DNA of 5,894 nt from positions 1 to 5,894 of the forward strand of contig JACQHN010000055.1 of assembly GCA_016199015.1 (NCBI GenBank). The letters run 5' to 3'. Positions 1 through 5,894 of this stretch are shown here, piece by piece (positions within the stretch are counted from its first letter, which is position 1; each line of letters opens with the position of its first letter). The notes under the pieces were generated by a model. That model saw nothing but the letters and a program-made list of their open reading frames with translations, had not been told where the DNA came from and searched no databases. Source of the stretch: Nitrospira defluvii (lineage in GTDB: Bacteria; Nitrospirota; Nitrospiria; Nitrospirales; Nitrospiraceae). Position numbers and translations under genes: made by a program.

Positions 1-266
1 CCCAGCGCCTGGTGCAGGGCCTTGCCCATGACGATACCGACATCCTCCACCGTGTGATGTTCGTCGATTTCGATATCCCCTTTGGCCTGCACGGTTAGAT
101 CGAAGAATCCGTGCTTGGCCAGGAGATCCAACATGTGGTCGAAGAACCGGATGGAGGTGTCGATCTTCCCTTGCCCGGTACCGTCCAGAATCCACTCGAC
201 GCGGATATCAGTTTCCTTGGTGGCACGGTGAAGCGAGGCCTGCCTAGGGGCTCCGTTCTTTTTCAT
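1..266 (-). CDS. hisB: Imidazoleglycerol-phosphate dehydratase, 5' part (runs off the left edge)
   Basis: The first 88 codons are present. The family is usually about 195-200 residues, so rather less than half is seen. HisB dehydrates imidazole glycerol phosphate to imidazole acetol phosphate in cytoplasmic histidine synthesis, using bound Mn. Seen in the sequence: an N-terminal block [12 protein letters not shown] (residues 14-25), the motif FFDHML (41-46), whose His44 is an expected metal ligand, and the signature [10 protein letters not shown] (68-77) with the metal-binding HHxxED set His70, His71, Glu74 and Asp75. There is no phosphatase domain in front, so this is the monofunctional form rather than the enterobacterial fusion. 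The ATG at 266-264 overlaps the hisD stop as ATGA, with AGG five bases upstream inside hisD, so translation is probably coupled to hisD. The identification is firm; the C-terminal half cannot be judged. Confidence 0.97.
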   Translation of the reverse strand, partial: MKKNGAPRQASLHRATKETDIRVEWILDGTGQGKIDTSIRFFDHMLDLLAKHGFFDLTVQAKGDIEIDEHHTVEDVGIVMGKALHQAL

Positions 267-1546
267 ACGAACCTGCTTTGGGCTGATTTGGCATGCGCAT
301 CGAAGCCCTCGATATGCGCCAGTCGGACGATATGATCCTTGGCTTTCGTCAACTCTTCCTTGGTGTAATGCACGATATTGCTGACTTTCACGTAGTCACT
401 CACCGACAGCGGAGAAAAGAATCGCGCGGTCGCGCCGGTCGGCAACACATGGTTCGGACCGGCCACATAATCTGCCACGGCCGGCGGGGTGTAGCGACCC
501 AAAAATAACGCGCCAGCATGACGAACCTGCTCCAAATAGTCGAACGGTCGATCGACTGACAGAGTCAGATGTTCTGGCGCGATCTCATTCGCCACCTCGA
601 TAGCCGCATCCATAGTCGGAACAACGAATGCCACAAAGTGCCGCGCAATCGATTTGGCCGCTATCTTTTCGCGCTGCAGACCTTTCAATTGCACCTGGAT
701 CAATCTCACCACTTCTTTGGCCAGCGAGGCCGAGGTCGTGACCAGGTAGACCTGCGCATCTTCGTCATGTTCTGCTTCGCAGAGCAAGTCTGCCGCCACA
801 TGCGCCGGCTTGGCATCGTCGTCCGCTACCACCAACAACTCACTGGGACCAGCCACCATATCGATCCCGACGGTGCCATACAGCAAGCGCTTCGCCGTCG
901 CGACAAAGATATTGCCGGGCCCCACGATCTTATCAACCTTGGCGATGGTCTTCGTGCCGAACGCCATGGCGCCGATCGCTTGCACTCCCCCCACACGATA
1001 AATTTCATCGACGCCCGCGATATCCGCCGCCACCAACAGATAGGGATTGATTTCCCCTTTCGGTGTCGGCGTACACATGACGATCCGCCGAACGCCCGCC
1101 ACTTTCGCAGGAATGGCGCACATCAAGACCGATGAAGGATAGACAGCCTTGCCGCCAGGCACATAGACGCCGACGGCATCAAGGGGCGTGACCATCTGGC
1201 CGAGTGTGGCCGTCTGTTCCTGATACATCCAGGTTTTGGTGCGCTGGCGCTCGTGGAATTGCCGTACACGCTCCGCGGCATACCGGAGAGAGTCGCCCTC
1301 ATCCTTCCGGATGTGGTAGTAGGCCTCCTTGATCTCCTCCGAGGTCACACGCACGTGATCGAGTTTCAAGGAAAGCCGATCGAACTTCTTCGTATAACGC
1401 AAGACCGCACGATCCCCACCTCGTTCCACCGCCTTGAGAATCGTGCGTACGCTTTTCTCGACGCTTGCGCCTTGGGACCGCGAGCGGGTCACGATTTTTC
1501 GCAACGCCTTGGCGAAGGTTCGATCGGTGCTGGCAAAAATAGTCAT
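263..1546 (-). CDS. hisD: Histidinol dehydrogenase
   Basis: 427 residues, close to the usual family length of about 430. HisD performs the last two steps of histidine synthesis, oxidising L-histidinol to L-histidine with two NAD+ and a bound zinc. Motifs in order: [12 protein letters not shown] (131-142), the GPGN nucleotide-binding stretch (209-212), the family signature [15 protein letters not shown] (228-242), EAEHDEDAQ (257-265), APEHLTL (323-329) with the catalytic pair Glu325/His326, [19 protein letters not shown] (352-370) with zinc ligand Asp359, and EGFDAHA (413-419) with zinc ligand His417. By alignment to the E. coli numbering (Gln259, His262, Asp360, His419), the first ligand is Glu257 here instead of Gln; the other ligands and the catalytic residues are intact. 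The ATG at 1546 has AGGA eight bases upstream, and no in-frame start lies closer to hisG. It follows hisG after 63 bases and overlaps hisB by 4 bases. Confidence 0.98.
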   Translation of the reverse strand: MTIFASTDRTFAKALRKIVTRSRSQGASVEKSVRTILKAVERGGDRAVLRYTKKFDRLSLKLDHVRVTSEEIKEAYYHIRKDEGDSLRYAAERVRQFHERQRTKTWMYQEQTATLGQMVTPLDAVGVYVPGGKAVYPSSVLMCAIPAKVAGVRRIVMCTPTPKGEINPYLLVAADIAGVDEIYRVGGVQAIGAMAFGTKTIAKVDKIVGPGNIFVATAKRLLYGTVGIDMVAGPSELLVVADDDAKPAHVAADLLCEAEHDEDAQVYLVTTSASLAKEVVRLIQVQLKGLQREKIAAKSIARHFVAFVVPTMDAAIEVANEIAPEHLTLSVDRPFDYLEQVRHAGALFLGRYTPPAVADYVAGPNHVLPTGATARFFSPLSVSDYVKVSNIVHYTKEELTKAKDHIVRLAHIEGFDAHAKSAQSRFV

Positions 1547-1554
1547 GTCATCCG

Positions 1555-1558
1555 TCCT
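1555..1558 (-). promoter_or_regulatory. Shine-Dalgarno site of hisD
   Basis: AGGA lies eight bases before the hisD ATG at 1546-1544. It is the clearest ribosome binding site in the window and fixes the hisD start. hisD is separated from its upstream neighbour and needs its own site, unlike the overlapping genes around it. Confidence 0.7.
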
Positions 1559-1609
1559 ACCGCTGCCACAGATACCGGAAGATGGTGCCGTTCTTGGGAG
1601 AACATACGG

Positions 1610-2311
1610 CTACCTGCGTAGAGTTGGTTGCCCGTTCTGCTCCCCAGCCACCGCTTCCCGCAATTGGGCAATCAATGCCATCAACGGTTCGTGTTTCAAT
1701 TTCAGACTGGCTCGATTCACAATCAGCCGGGCGGTTGAGTGGGTAATCACCTCGACCTCTGCCAGATCATGCGCCTTCAAGGTACTGCCGGTTTCGACCA
1801 GATCAACGATTCGGTCAGCTAATCCGACAATCGGGGCCAGCTCGATAGAGCCGTACAGTTTGACAATCTCAACCGGAACCCCGCGCTGGTTGAAATAGCG
1901 TTCGGTGACGTTGGGATACTTTGTGGCCACCCGAATCTTCGACGACCACCGGTCCGGCAAAGCCTGTCCCTGCAAGGCGGCGACGGAGATTCTACACGCT
2001 CCTACCTTCAAATCCAACGGCTCATAGACGTCACTATCCTGCTCCAGCAACACATCTTTGCCGACCACCCCGACATCGGCCGCCCCATGCTCGACATAGG
2101 TCGGCACATCGGTGGGCCTGACAATCAAGAACGTGGCATCCTTGGACGAACAGGCAAACATCAACTTCCGGCTCTCGGCAGACAGCCCTGGACTGTAATA
2201 TCCGGCCTGCTTGAGAAGATGCAGCACCGGTCCCAATAATTTCCCCTTCGACAACGCGATCGTCAGGCCCTGCGGCTTCTCGTTCTGCGATCTCCTGGCC
2301 CTCACAGTCAC
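1610..2311 (-). CDS. hisG: ATP phosphoribosyltransferase, short form
   Basis: 233 residues. HisG catalyses the first, committed step of histidine synthesis, joining ATP and PRPP to give phosphoribosyl-ATP, in the cytoplasm. The catalytic core opens with LTIALSKGKLL (16-26). The family signature E-x5-G-...-D-L-x2-T-G-x-T-L is matched exactly at residues 157-178, including the PRPP-binding loop DRIVDLVETGSTL. The protein ends soon after the core and lacks the roughly 80-residue ACT-like regulatory domain of the long form (about 300 residues). Short-form HisG enzymes are known to work with the regulatory subunit HisZ, which is not in this window and is inferred to be elsewhere. The reading frame starts with GTG at 2311, overlapping the murA stop as GTGA; a second in-frame GTG at 2305 is better spaced from GGGG and may be the real start, giving 231 residues. 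The stop is TAG. Confidence 0.97.
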   Translation of the reverse strand: MTVRARRSQNEKPQGLTIALSKGKLLGPVLHLLKQAGYYSPGLSAESRKLMFACSSKDATFLIVRPTDVPTYVEHGAADVGVVGKDVLLEQDSDVYEPLDLKVGACRISVAALQGQALPDRWSSKIRVATKYPNVTERYFNQRGVPVEIVKLYGSIELAPIVGLADRIVDLVETGSTLKAHDLAEVEVITHSTARLIVNRASLKLKHEPLMALIAQLREAVAGEQNGQPTLRR

Positions 2312-3564
2312 TTCCCCTTTCTCCGTTCCACGCTCGCTCCCAACGCCCGGAACTTTTCTTCGAGACGCTCGTAGCCCCGGTCGAGGTGGTAGACACGCGA
2401 GACTTCGGTCGTTCCCTCAGCGGCGAGCCCGGCCACGATGAGTCCGGCACTGGCTCGAAGGTCCGACGCCATAACAGGCGCCCCGGTCAACCGTTCCTTG
2501 CCGGTGATCACTACCCGGTTGCCTTCGACTCGAATATCCGCGCCCATGCGGCGTAACTCCTCTACATGCATGAACCGGCTCTCAAAGATGGTTTCCGTGA
2601 CGACGCTGGTCCCCTCGGCCACGGCCATGAGCGCGACAAATTGCGCCTGCATGTCGGTGGGAAAACCCGGGTGCGGGCTGGTGCGGACATTCGTCCCCTT
2701 CAAACGACCTGCGACTTTCAGGCAAATTCGTTCCTTCTCCTCGATCAGCTCGACACCGCTTTCGCGTAATTTCATCAACAACGGCTCCATGTGTTCCGGA
2801 CGACAACGCTCGACCACCACCTGGCCCCCTGTAATGGCTCCGGCTACCAAATAGGTCCCCGCTTCGATCCGATCCGGGATCACTTCATGCTCCGCACCGT
2901 GCAGCGCAGTGACCCCCTCAATCGTAATCATGTCTGTTCCCGCCCCGAGGATGTGCGCGCCGCGTTTGACGAGGAACGATGCCAGGTCGGTAATCTCCGG
3001 TTCCTTGGCCGCATTTTCGAGTACCGTGGTGCCCTCTGCCAGTACGGCCGCCATCATGAGGTTTTCGGTACCGGTTACGCTGGGCGTGTCGAAATAGATT
3101 CGGCACCCTTTCAAGCGGCGCGCCGTCGCCTTGATATAGCCGTGCTCGATTTCAACGGTGGCTCCCATTTTCTCGAGGCCAGCCAGGTGAAAATTCACCG
3201 GACGAGATCCGATCGCACAGCCACCAGGAAGCGAAACCTTGGCCTCGCCCAACCGGGCCACTAGAGGGCCCAACACCAATACGGATGCCCGCATCGTTCG
3301 GACGAGATCGTAGGGCGCCTCAGTAGAAGCCACCGTGTGGGCCTCCACCACCGTGTGATCGCCCTCGTGCGTCACGGCAATCCCCAACATGCCGAGCAGT
3401 TTCCCCATCGTCAGCACATCGACGACCCGGGGCATATTCGACAGCACACACTCGCCGCCACCGAGAATCGTCGAGGCTAAGATAGGCAACGCAGCATTCT
3501 TCGCCCCGCTCGTGCGGACCTCGCCTTGGAGTGGCCTCCCGCCCTGAATAACGATTTGATCCAT
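2308..3564 (-). CDS. murA: UDP-N-acetylglucosamine 1-carboxyvinyltransferase
   Basis: 418 residues, against 419 in E. coli, so full length. MurA transfers enolpyruvate from PEP to UDP-GlcNAc, the first committed step of peptidoglycan synthesis in the cytoplasm. It has the two-lobed EPSP-synthase-like fold. Seen in the sequence: [18 protein letters not shown] (12-29) with the conserved Lys22-Asn23, the active-site loop [12 protein letters not shown] (112-123) with catalytic Cys116, PTDMQAQF (302-309) with Asp304, and the C-terminal [16 protein letters not shown] (395-410). Because the loop residue is Cys and not Asp, the family rule predicts sensitivity to fosfomycin at the target level. The ATG is supported by the standard N-terminus (MDQIVIQGG, compare MDKFRVQG in E. 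coli), yet no Shine-Dalgarno sequence precedes it. It lies 30 bases after prmC and overlaps hisG by 4 bases. The stop is TGA. Confidence 0.99.
   Translation of the reverse strand: MDQIVIQGGRPLQGEVRTSGAKNAALPILASTILGGGECVLSNMPRVVDVLTMGKLLGMLGIAVTHEGDHTVVEAHTVASTEAPYDLVRTMRASVLVLGPLVARLGEAKVSLPGGCAIGSRPVNFHLAGLEKMGATVEIEHGYIKATARRLKGCRIYFDTPSVTGTENLMMAAVLAEGTTVLENAAKEPEITDLASFLVKRGAHILGAGTDMITIEGVTALHGAEHEVIPDRIEAGTYLVAGAITGGQVVVERCRPEHMEPLLMKLRESGVELIEEKERICLKVAGRLKGTNVRTSPHPGFPTDMQAQFVALMAVAEGTSVVTETIFESRFMHVEELRRMGADIRVEGNRVVITGKERLTGAPVMASDLRASAGLIVAGLAAEGTTEVSRVYHLDRGYERLEEKFRALGASVERRKGK
2314..2317 (-). promoter_or_regulatory. Probable ribosome binding site of hisG, favouring the second GTG
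   Basis: GGGG (in AAAGGGGAA) lies inside the last codons of murA. It is only 2 bases from the first GTG (2311-2309) but 8 bases from the second in-frame GTG (2305-2303). The spacing favours initiation at the second GTG; the first keeps the 4-base overlap with murA. The choice changes the protein by two residues only. Confidence 0.45.
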
Positions 3565-3594
3565 TGAGTTTAGGAGTGAGGATGACGCCGCAAT

Positions 3595-4512
3595 TCAGAG
3601 GCCCGCTCCATCGCCTTTCCTCTCACAACAAACAACGCGGTCGATCCCGCCTTCATCCCGAAGAACATCATAGACACGAAACCAGCCCGTCTCTTCTGCC
3701 TGACGGCAGACTGACGCCGCTTGCCCTGCGCCCACCTCCATCAGCAGAACGCCGCCGGGCTTCAGATAGGCCGGGGCTTGCTGCAGGAGCCGCCGATAGA
3801 GATCCATACCGTCTCGACCTCCAGCCAAGGCTAAGCGCGGCTCGAAACATCGAACCTCCGGCTGGAGCGTCATCCAATCAATTTCTGCGATATAGGGTGG
3901 ATTGGAAAGAATCACGTCTCCCTGGTTCGCAGACAGGCCCTCACTCAGGGGAGCCAAGAGATCGCCGCAGAAACATTCGATTCGCCCGTCCAGGCCATGT
4001 TGCACCATATTGATTCGCGCCACCGCTAAGGCTTCGGGCGACACATCGATCGCCAAGACTCGCGCGGTCGGCAGCGCTGCGGCCACTGATACAGCGAGAC
4101 AGCCCGAGCCAGTTCCAACGTCCACGACTGTCGCCGCAAGGTTCTCCTTGCACCGGTGGACCGTCTCGTCCACCAATAGGGCGCTTTCAGGTCGAGGAAT
4201 CAACACAGCAGGCGTCACGCGAAATTCCCGCCCGCAAAACTCCTGTGTGCCGAGCACATACTGAAGCGGTTCACGATTGGCGCGCCGCGCGACCAGCGCC
4301 TGCACGCGCACCCATTCTGCAGCTGTCACCTGGCATTCTGGTTTCACCCGCTGCATGAGCGGCGACAGCTCGAGGACATACTCCAACAACCAGGCCGCCT
4401 CCAGCGCCGGCTGTTCGATTCCGGCCTCTTTCAGGTTCCCTTCGGCATCAGCCAGCAATGCTCCGATGGTGTGAATGGAAGCGGCGGCGATTCCAAGCCC
4501 TTGTGCGCTCAT
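3595..4512 (-). CDS. prmC: Peptide chain release factor N5-glutamine methyltransferase
   Basis: 305 residues, slightly longer than the usual 275-290. PrmC (HemK) uses S-adenosylmethionine to methylate the glutamine of the GGQ motif in release factors RF1 and RF2, improving peptide release. It has an N-terminal helical domain (about 14-90), then a linker [12 protein letters not shown] (81-92) and LIPRPES (104-110). The Rossmann methyltransferase domain carries the SAM-binding motif [11 protein letters not shown] (130-140), the acidic strand end AIDVSPEAL (154-162) and the catalytic SNPPYI (203-208), whose NPPY binds the substrate glutamine amide. Most family members read PRPETE or PRPDTE in the linker; here it is PRPESA, with Ala111 in place of the usual Glu. 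It overlaps the stop of prfA, its substrate gene, as ATGA, and GGAG lies five bases before the ATG. Older annotations call this hemK, wrongly linked to haem. Confidence 0.97.
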   Translation of the reverse strand: MSAQGLGIAAASIHTIGALLADAEGNLKEAGIEQPALEAAWLLEYVLELSPLMQRVKPECQVTAAEWVRVQALVARRANREPLQYVLGTQEFCGREFRVTPAVLIPRPESALLVDETVHRCKENLAATVVDVGTGSGCLAVSVAAALPTARVLAIDVSPEALAVARINMVQHGLDGRIECFCGDLLAPLSEGLSANQGDVILSNPPYIAEIDWMTLQPEVRCFEPRLALAGGRDGMDLYRRLLQQAPAYLKPGGVLLMEVGAGQAASVCRQAEETGWFRVYDVLRDEGGIDRVVCCERKGDGAGL

Positions 4513-5591
4513 CGAGACTCCATCGTGGCCAGATGCTCGTAGTGCGCACGCAACGCCTGCACGATCTCTTCCAGATCGCCGGCCAACACCTGATCCAGCT
4601 TATGCACCGTCAAGCCTATACGATGGTCGGTCACCCGATTTTGTGGAAAGTTGTACGTACGGATCTTTTCGCTGCGGTCACCAGTCCCGACCTGCGCCTT
4701 CCGGTTTTGTGCGATTTCCGCGTCCTGTTTTTCTCGTTCGGCTTCGACAATGCGCGCTCGCAAAGTCCGCATAGCTTTGGTCCGGTTTTTGAGTTGCGAC
4801 CGCTCATCCTGACAGCTGACAACAACACCTGTCGGGATGTGCGTAATTCTGACCGCCGAATAGGTTGTATTGACACTTTGGCCACCGGCCCCTGACGAAC
4901 AAAACGTATCGATGCGCAAGTCTTTCGGATCGATGTTGACCTCGACCTCGTCAACCTCCGGCATCACCGCCACCGTCACCGTGGATGTATGAATTCTTCC
5001 GCTGGCTTCCGTAGTAGGAACACGCTGAACGCGATGTACGCCGCTCTCGTAACGGAGACGTCCGTACGCCCCTCTCCCTTCGAGTAGGGCGATCACTTCT
5101 CGGTACCCACCGATGCCGGTCTCAGATGCATCGACCACTTCCAAACGAAGTCGGTTACGCTCGGCATACTTGAGGTACATGCGGAAAAGATCGCCGGCAA
5201 ACAATGCAGCCTCGTCTCCGCCCGTCCCGGCCCGGATTTCCAGAAAGACGTTTTTCTCGTCGCGCGGATCTTTCGGAGTAAGTGAGTCCTTGGCCTGGCT
5301 TTCGAGATCCTGCAGTTGCTGCTTCAGGTGGCTGCTCTCCTCCGTGAACAACTGCTTCATATCAGTTCCCGTTGAGGGGTCCTGGAGCATGACCGACACC
5401 TCATCAAGCTGCTTCGTCACTTCACAGTAGGTGACGAATTGAAGCGCCGGTGCCTCTAGCTCCGTCCGTTCCTTATTCAGCTTGTGAATCATGCCAGGCT
5501 GATTGAGGACGACCGGGTCCATGAGCTGATTGGTCAGCTCTTGGTAGCGCGCGGCAATCCCTTCCCACTTCTTGATCAGCACATCTTCCAT
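4509..5591 (-). CDS. prfA: Peptide chain release factor 1
   Basis: 360 residues, identical in length to E. coli RF1. RF1 recognises UAA and UAG in the ribosomal A site and triggers peptide release. It has an N-terminal helical domain (about 1-105), the conserved segment [17 protein letters not shown] (120-136), the codon-reading tripeptide of P-x-T type at Pro192-Thr193-Thr194 within [14 protein letters not shown], and the catalytic GGQ loop [17 protein letters not shown] (232-248), whose Gln238 is the PrmC target. P-x-T instead of SPF makes it RF1 and not RF2, so it has no prfB-type programmed frameshift, and the frame is indeed continuous. Its own stop is TGA, read by RF2, so ending prfA translation does not need RF1. 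The ATG at 5591 has only weak purine-rich sequence upstream. It lies just after an intrinsic terminator and overlaps prmC by 4 bases. Confidence 0.99.
   Translation of the reverse strand: MEDVLIKKWEGIAARYQELTNQLMDPVVLNQPGMIHKLNKERTELEAPALQFVTYCEVTKQLDEVSVMLQDPSTGTDMKQLFTEESSHLKQQLQDLESQAKDSLTPKDPRDEKNVFLEIRAGTGGDEAALFAGDLFRMYLKYAERNRLRLEVVDASETGIGGYREVIALLEGRGAYGRLRYESGVHRVQRVPTTEASGRIHTSTVTVAVMPEVDEVEVNIDPKDLRIDTFCSSGAGGQSVNTTYSAVRITHIPTGVVVSCQDERSQLKNRTKAMRTLRARIVEAEREKQDAEIAQNRKAQVGTGDRSEKIRTYNFPQNRVTDHRIGLTVHKLDQVLAGDLEEIVQALRAHYEHLATMESR
4518..4521 (-). promoter_or_regulatory. Shine-Dalgarno site of prmC inside prfA
   Basis: GGAG lies five bases before the prmC ATG (4512-4510), within the last codons of prfA. 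Together with the ATGA overlap it supports this start and coupled translation of the release factor and its methyltransferase. Confidence 0.6.
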
Positions 5592-5625
5592 GTCTTGCCC
5601 ATTCCGCCTTCAAGCCGCTTGGCTC

Positions 5626-5665
5626 AAAAAACAAGAGACCCTGCCCCAAAAGGAAGCAGGGTCTC
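5626..5665 (-). terminator. Intrinsic terminator between rpmE and prfA
   Basis: On the minus strand a perfect 10-bp stem, GAGACCCTGC (5665-5656) pairing with GCAGGGTCTC (5644-5635), encloses an 11-base loop. It is followed at once by TTGTTTTTT (5634-5626). This is a textbook Rho-independent terminator acting on the minus strand. The plus strand has no T-run directly after the stem, so it is one-directional. It lies 20 bases after the rpmE stop and its T-run ends 34 bases before the prfA ATG. The 94-base gap shows no clear -35/-10 pair, so prfA is transcribed either by partial read-through or from a promoter I cannot recognise. Confidence 0.9.
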
Positions 5666-5685
5666 CATGATGTCCCGACTGAGGC

Positions 5686-5892
5686 CTACTTGTCTTTTTT
5701 GGCGTACTTCTTCTTGAACCGTTCGACACGTCCTTCTGTATCGACGATTTTCTGGGTTCCCGTAAAGAAGGGATGACACCCGGCACAGATGTCGACTTTG
5801 ATGTTTCCAATGGTGGATCGCGTCTTAAACGTGTTCCCGCAGGCACAATGCACAGTCGCTTCACGGTAGACTGGATGAATTCCCTTTTGCAT
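5686..5892 (-). CDS. rpmE: 50S ribosomal protein L31, zinc-binding form
   Basis: 68 residues, normal length for the type A L31. L31 is a small protein of the large ribosomal subunit that helps bridge the two subunits. It opens with the family's MQKGIHP and keeps the four zinc-ribbon cysteines Cys16 and Cys18 (CAC) and Cys36 and Cys39 (CAGC). It is therefore the zinc-containing form and not the Cys-less paralogue used in zinc starvation. The motif HPFFTGTQK (40-48) follows, and the tail is Lys-rich. The ATG is complete but sits 2 bases from the window edge, so promoter and leader are not visible; in many bacteria rho lies just upstream. The stop is TAG, read only by RF1, whose gene is next downstream beyond the terminator. 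Confidence 0.98.
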   Translation of the reverse strand: MQKGIHPVYREATVHCACGNTFKTRSTIGNIKVDICAGCHPFFTGTQKIVDTEGRVERFKKKYAKKDK

Positions 5893-5894
5893 AC

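Noticed and set aside
569..1135. Plus-strand ORF of 188 codons inside hisD
   Set aside because: It lies wholly antisense to a gene with intact family motifs, its product is rich in Arg, His and Asp with no recognisable domain, and it has no good ribosome binding site. It is a shadow of hisD.
1434..1898. Plus-strand ORF of 154 codons spanning the hisD start, the gap and the hisG end
   Set aside because: It is antisense to two well-supported genes and has a Ser/Arg/Ala-rich composition typical of shadow frames. No family resemblance was seen.
3564..4013. Plus-strand ORF with AGGAG shortly before an in-frame ATG at 3581
   Set aside because: The SD-like spacing is attractive, but the ORF is antisense to prmC, the product is low-complexity and rich in Arg and Pro, and the purine run is simply the complement of the pyrimidine-rich murA leader.
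4509..5591. Programmed frameshift in the release factor gene
   Set aside because: Such frameshifts belong to prfB (RF2). This gene is RF1 by its P-x-T tripeptide, and its frame is continuous over all 360 codons.
5611..5621. Short inverted repeat CAAGCGGCTTG before prfA
   Set aside because: The stem is only 4-5 bases around a 1-3 base centre, so it cannot form a meaningful hairpin, and a dimer operator this short is expected by chance.
5691..5700. T-rich run on the plus strand and A6-G on the minus strand at the end of rpmE, considered as a frameshift site or plus-strand terminator
   Set aside because: The A6-G is in the frame AAA AAA G, not the A AAA AAG needed for classic -1 slippage. It simply encodes the Lys-rich L31 tail. 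On the plus strand it lies 25 bases beyond the stem, too far for a terminator.
5610..5864. Minus-strand ORF of 84 codons overlapping rpmE and crossing the terminator
   Set aside because: It is out of frame with rpmE, whose zinc-ribbon motifs are complete. The product is not recognisable.

Overview
This is an ordinary-looking housekeeping region in which every recognisable gene lies on the minus strand, so it reads from right to left. In transcription order the genes are rpmE (ribosomal protein L31), prfA (peptide chain release factor 1), prmC (the methyltransferase that modifies release factors), murA (first committed step of peptidoglycan synthesis), hisG and hisD (first and last enzymes of histidine synthesis), and the 5' part of hisB, which runs off the left edge. 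No RNA gene, mobile element, CRISPR array or sign of horizontal transfer was seen.

Organism: a GC-moderate (upper-50s percent by eye) bacterium with a peptidoglycan wall. The order rpmE-prfA-prmC-murA-hisG-hisD-hisB, with a short-form HisG and a monofunctional HisB, is familiar from Nitrospirota (Nitrospira-like) and from some Desulfobacterota such as Geobacter. From memory of gene order and protein style I lean towards Nitrospira, but the window alone cannot settle it.

Layout: rpmE (5686-5892) is complete but starts 2 bases from the right edge, so its promoter is outside. A 94-base gap after it holds a strong intrinsic terminator (5626-5665). From prfA (4509-5591) onwards the genes are packed tightly. 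prfA/prmC, murA/hisG and hisD/hisB each overlap by 4 bases (ATGA or GTGA). prmC-murA are separated by 30 bases and hisG-hisD by 63 bases. This looks like one transcription unit from prfA to hisB and beyond, with much translational coupling. No convincing sigma-70-type promoter was found, and no second terminator.

How the genes work together: RF1 releases finished proteins at UAA and UAG, and PrmC methylates the glutamine of its GGQ motif, so enzyme and substrate are adjacent and translationally coupled. MurA makes UDP-GlcNAc-enolpyruvate. HisG, HisB and HisD belong to histidine synthesis, and the remaining his genes probably follow to the left.

Points worth a second look: the position of the terminator between a UAG-ended rpmE and prfA, which could in principle let RF1 shortage raise RF1 expression; a Glu in place of the usual Gln zinc ligand in HisD; the lack of a Shine-Dalgarno sequence before murA; and a 20-codon ORF that fills the hisG-hisD gap. 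None of these is strong evidence for a new system.
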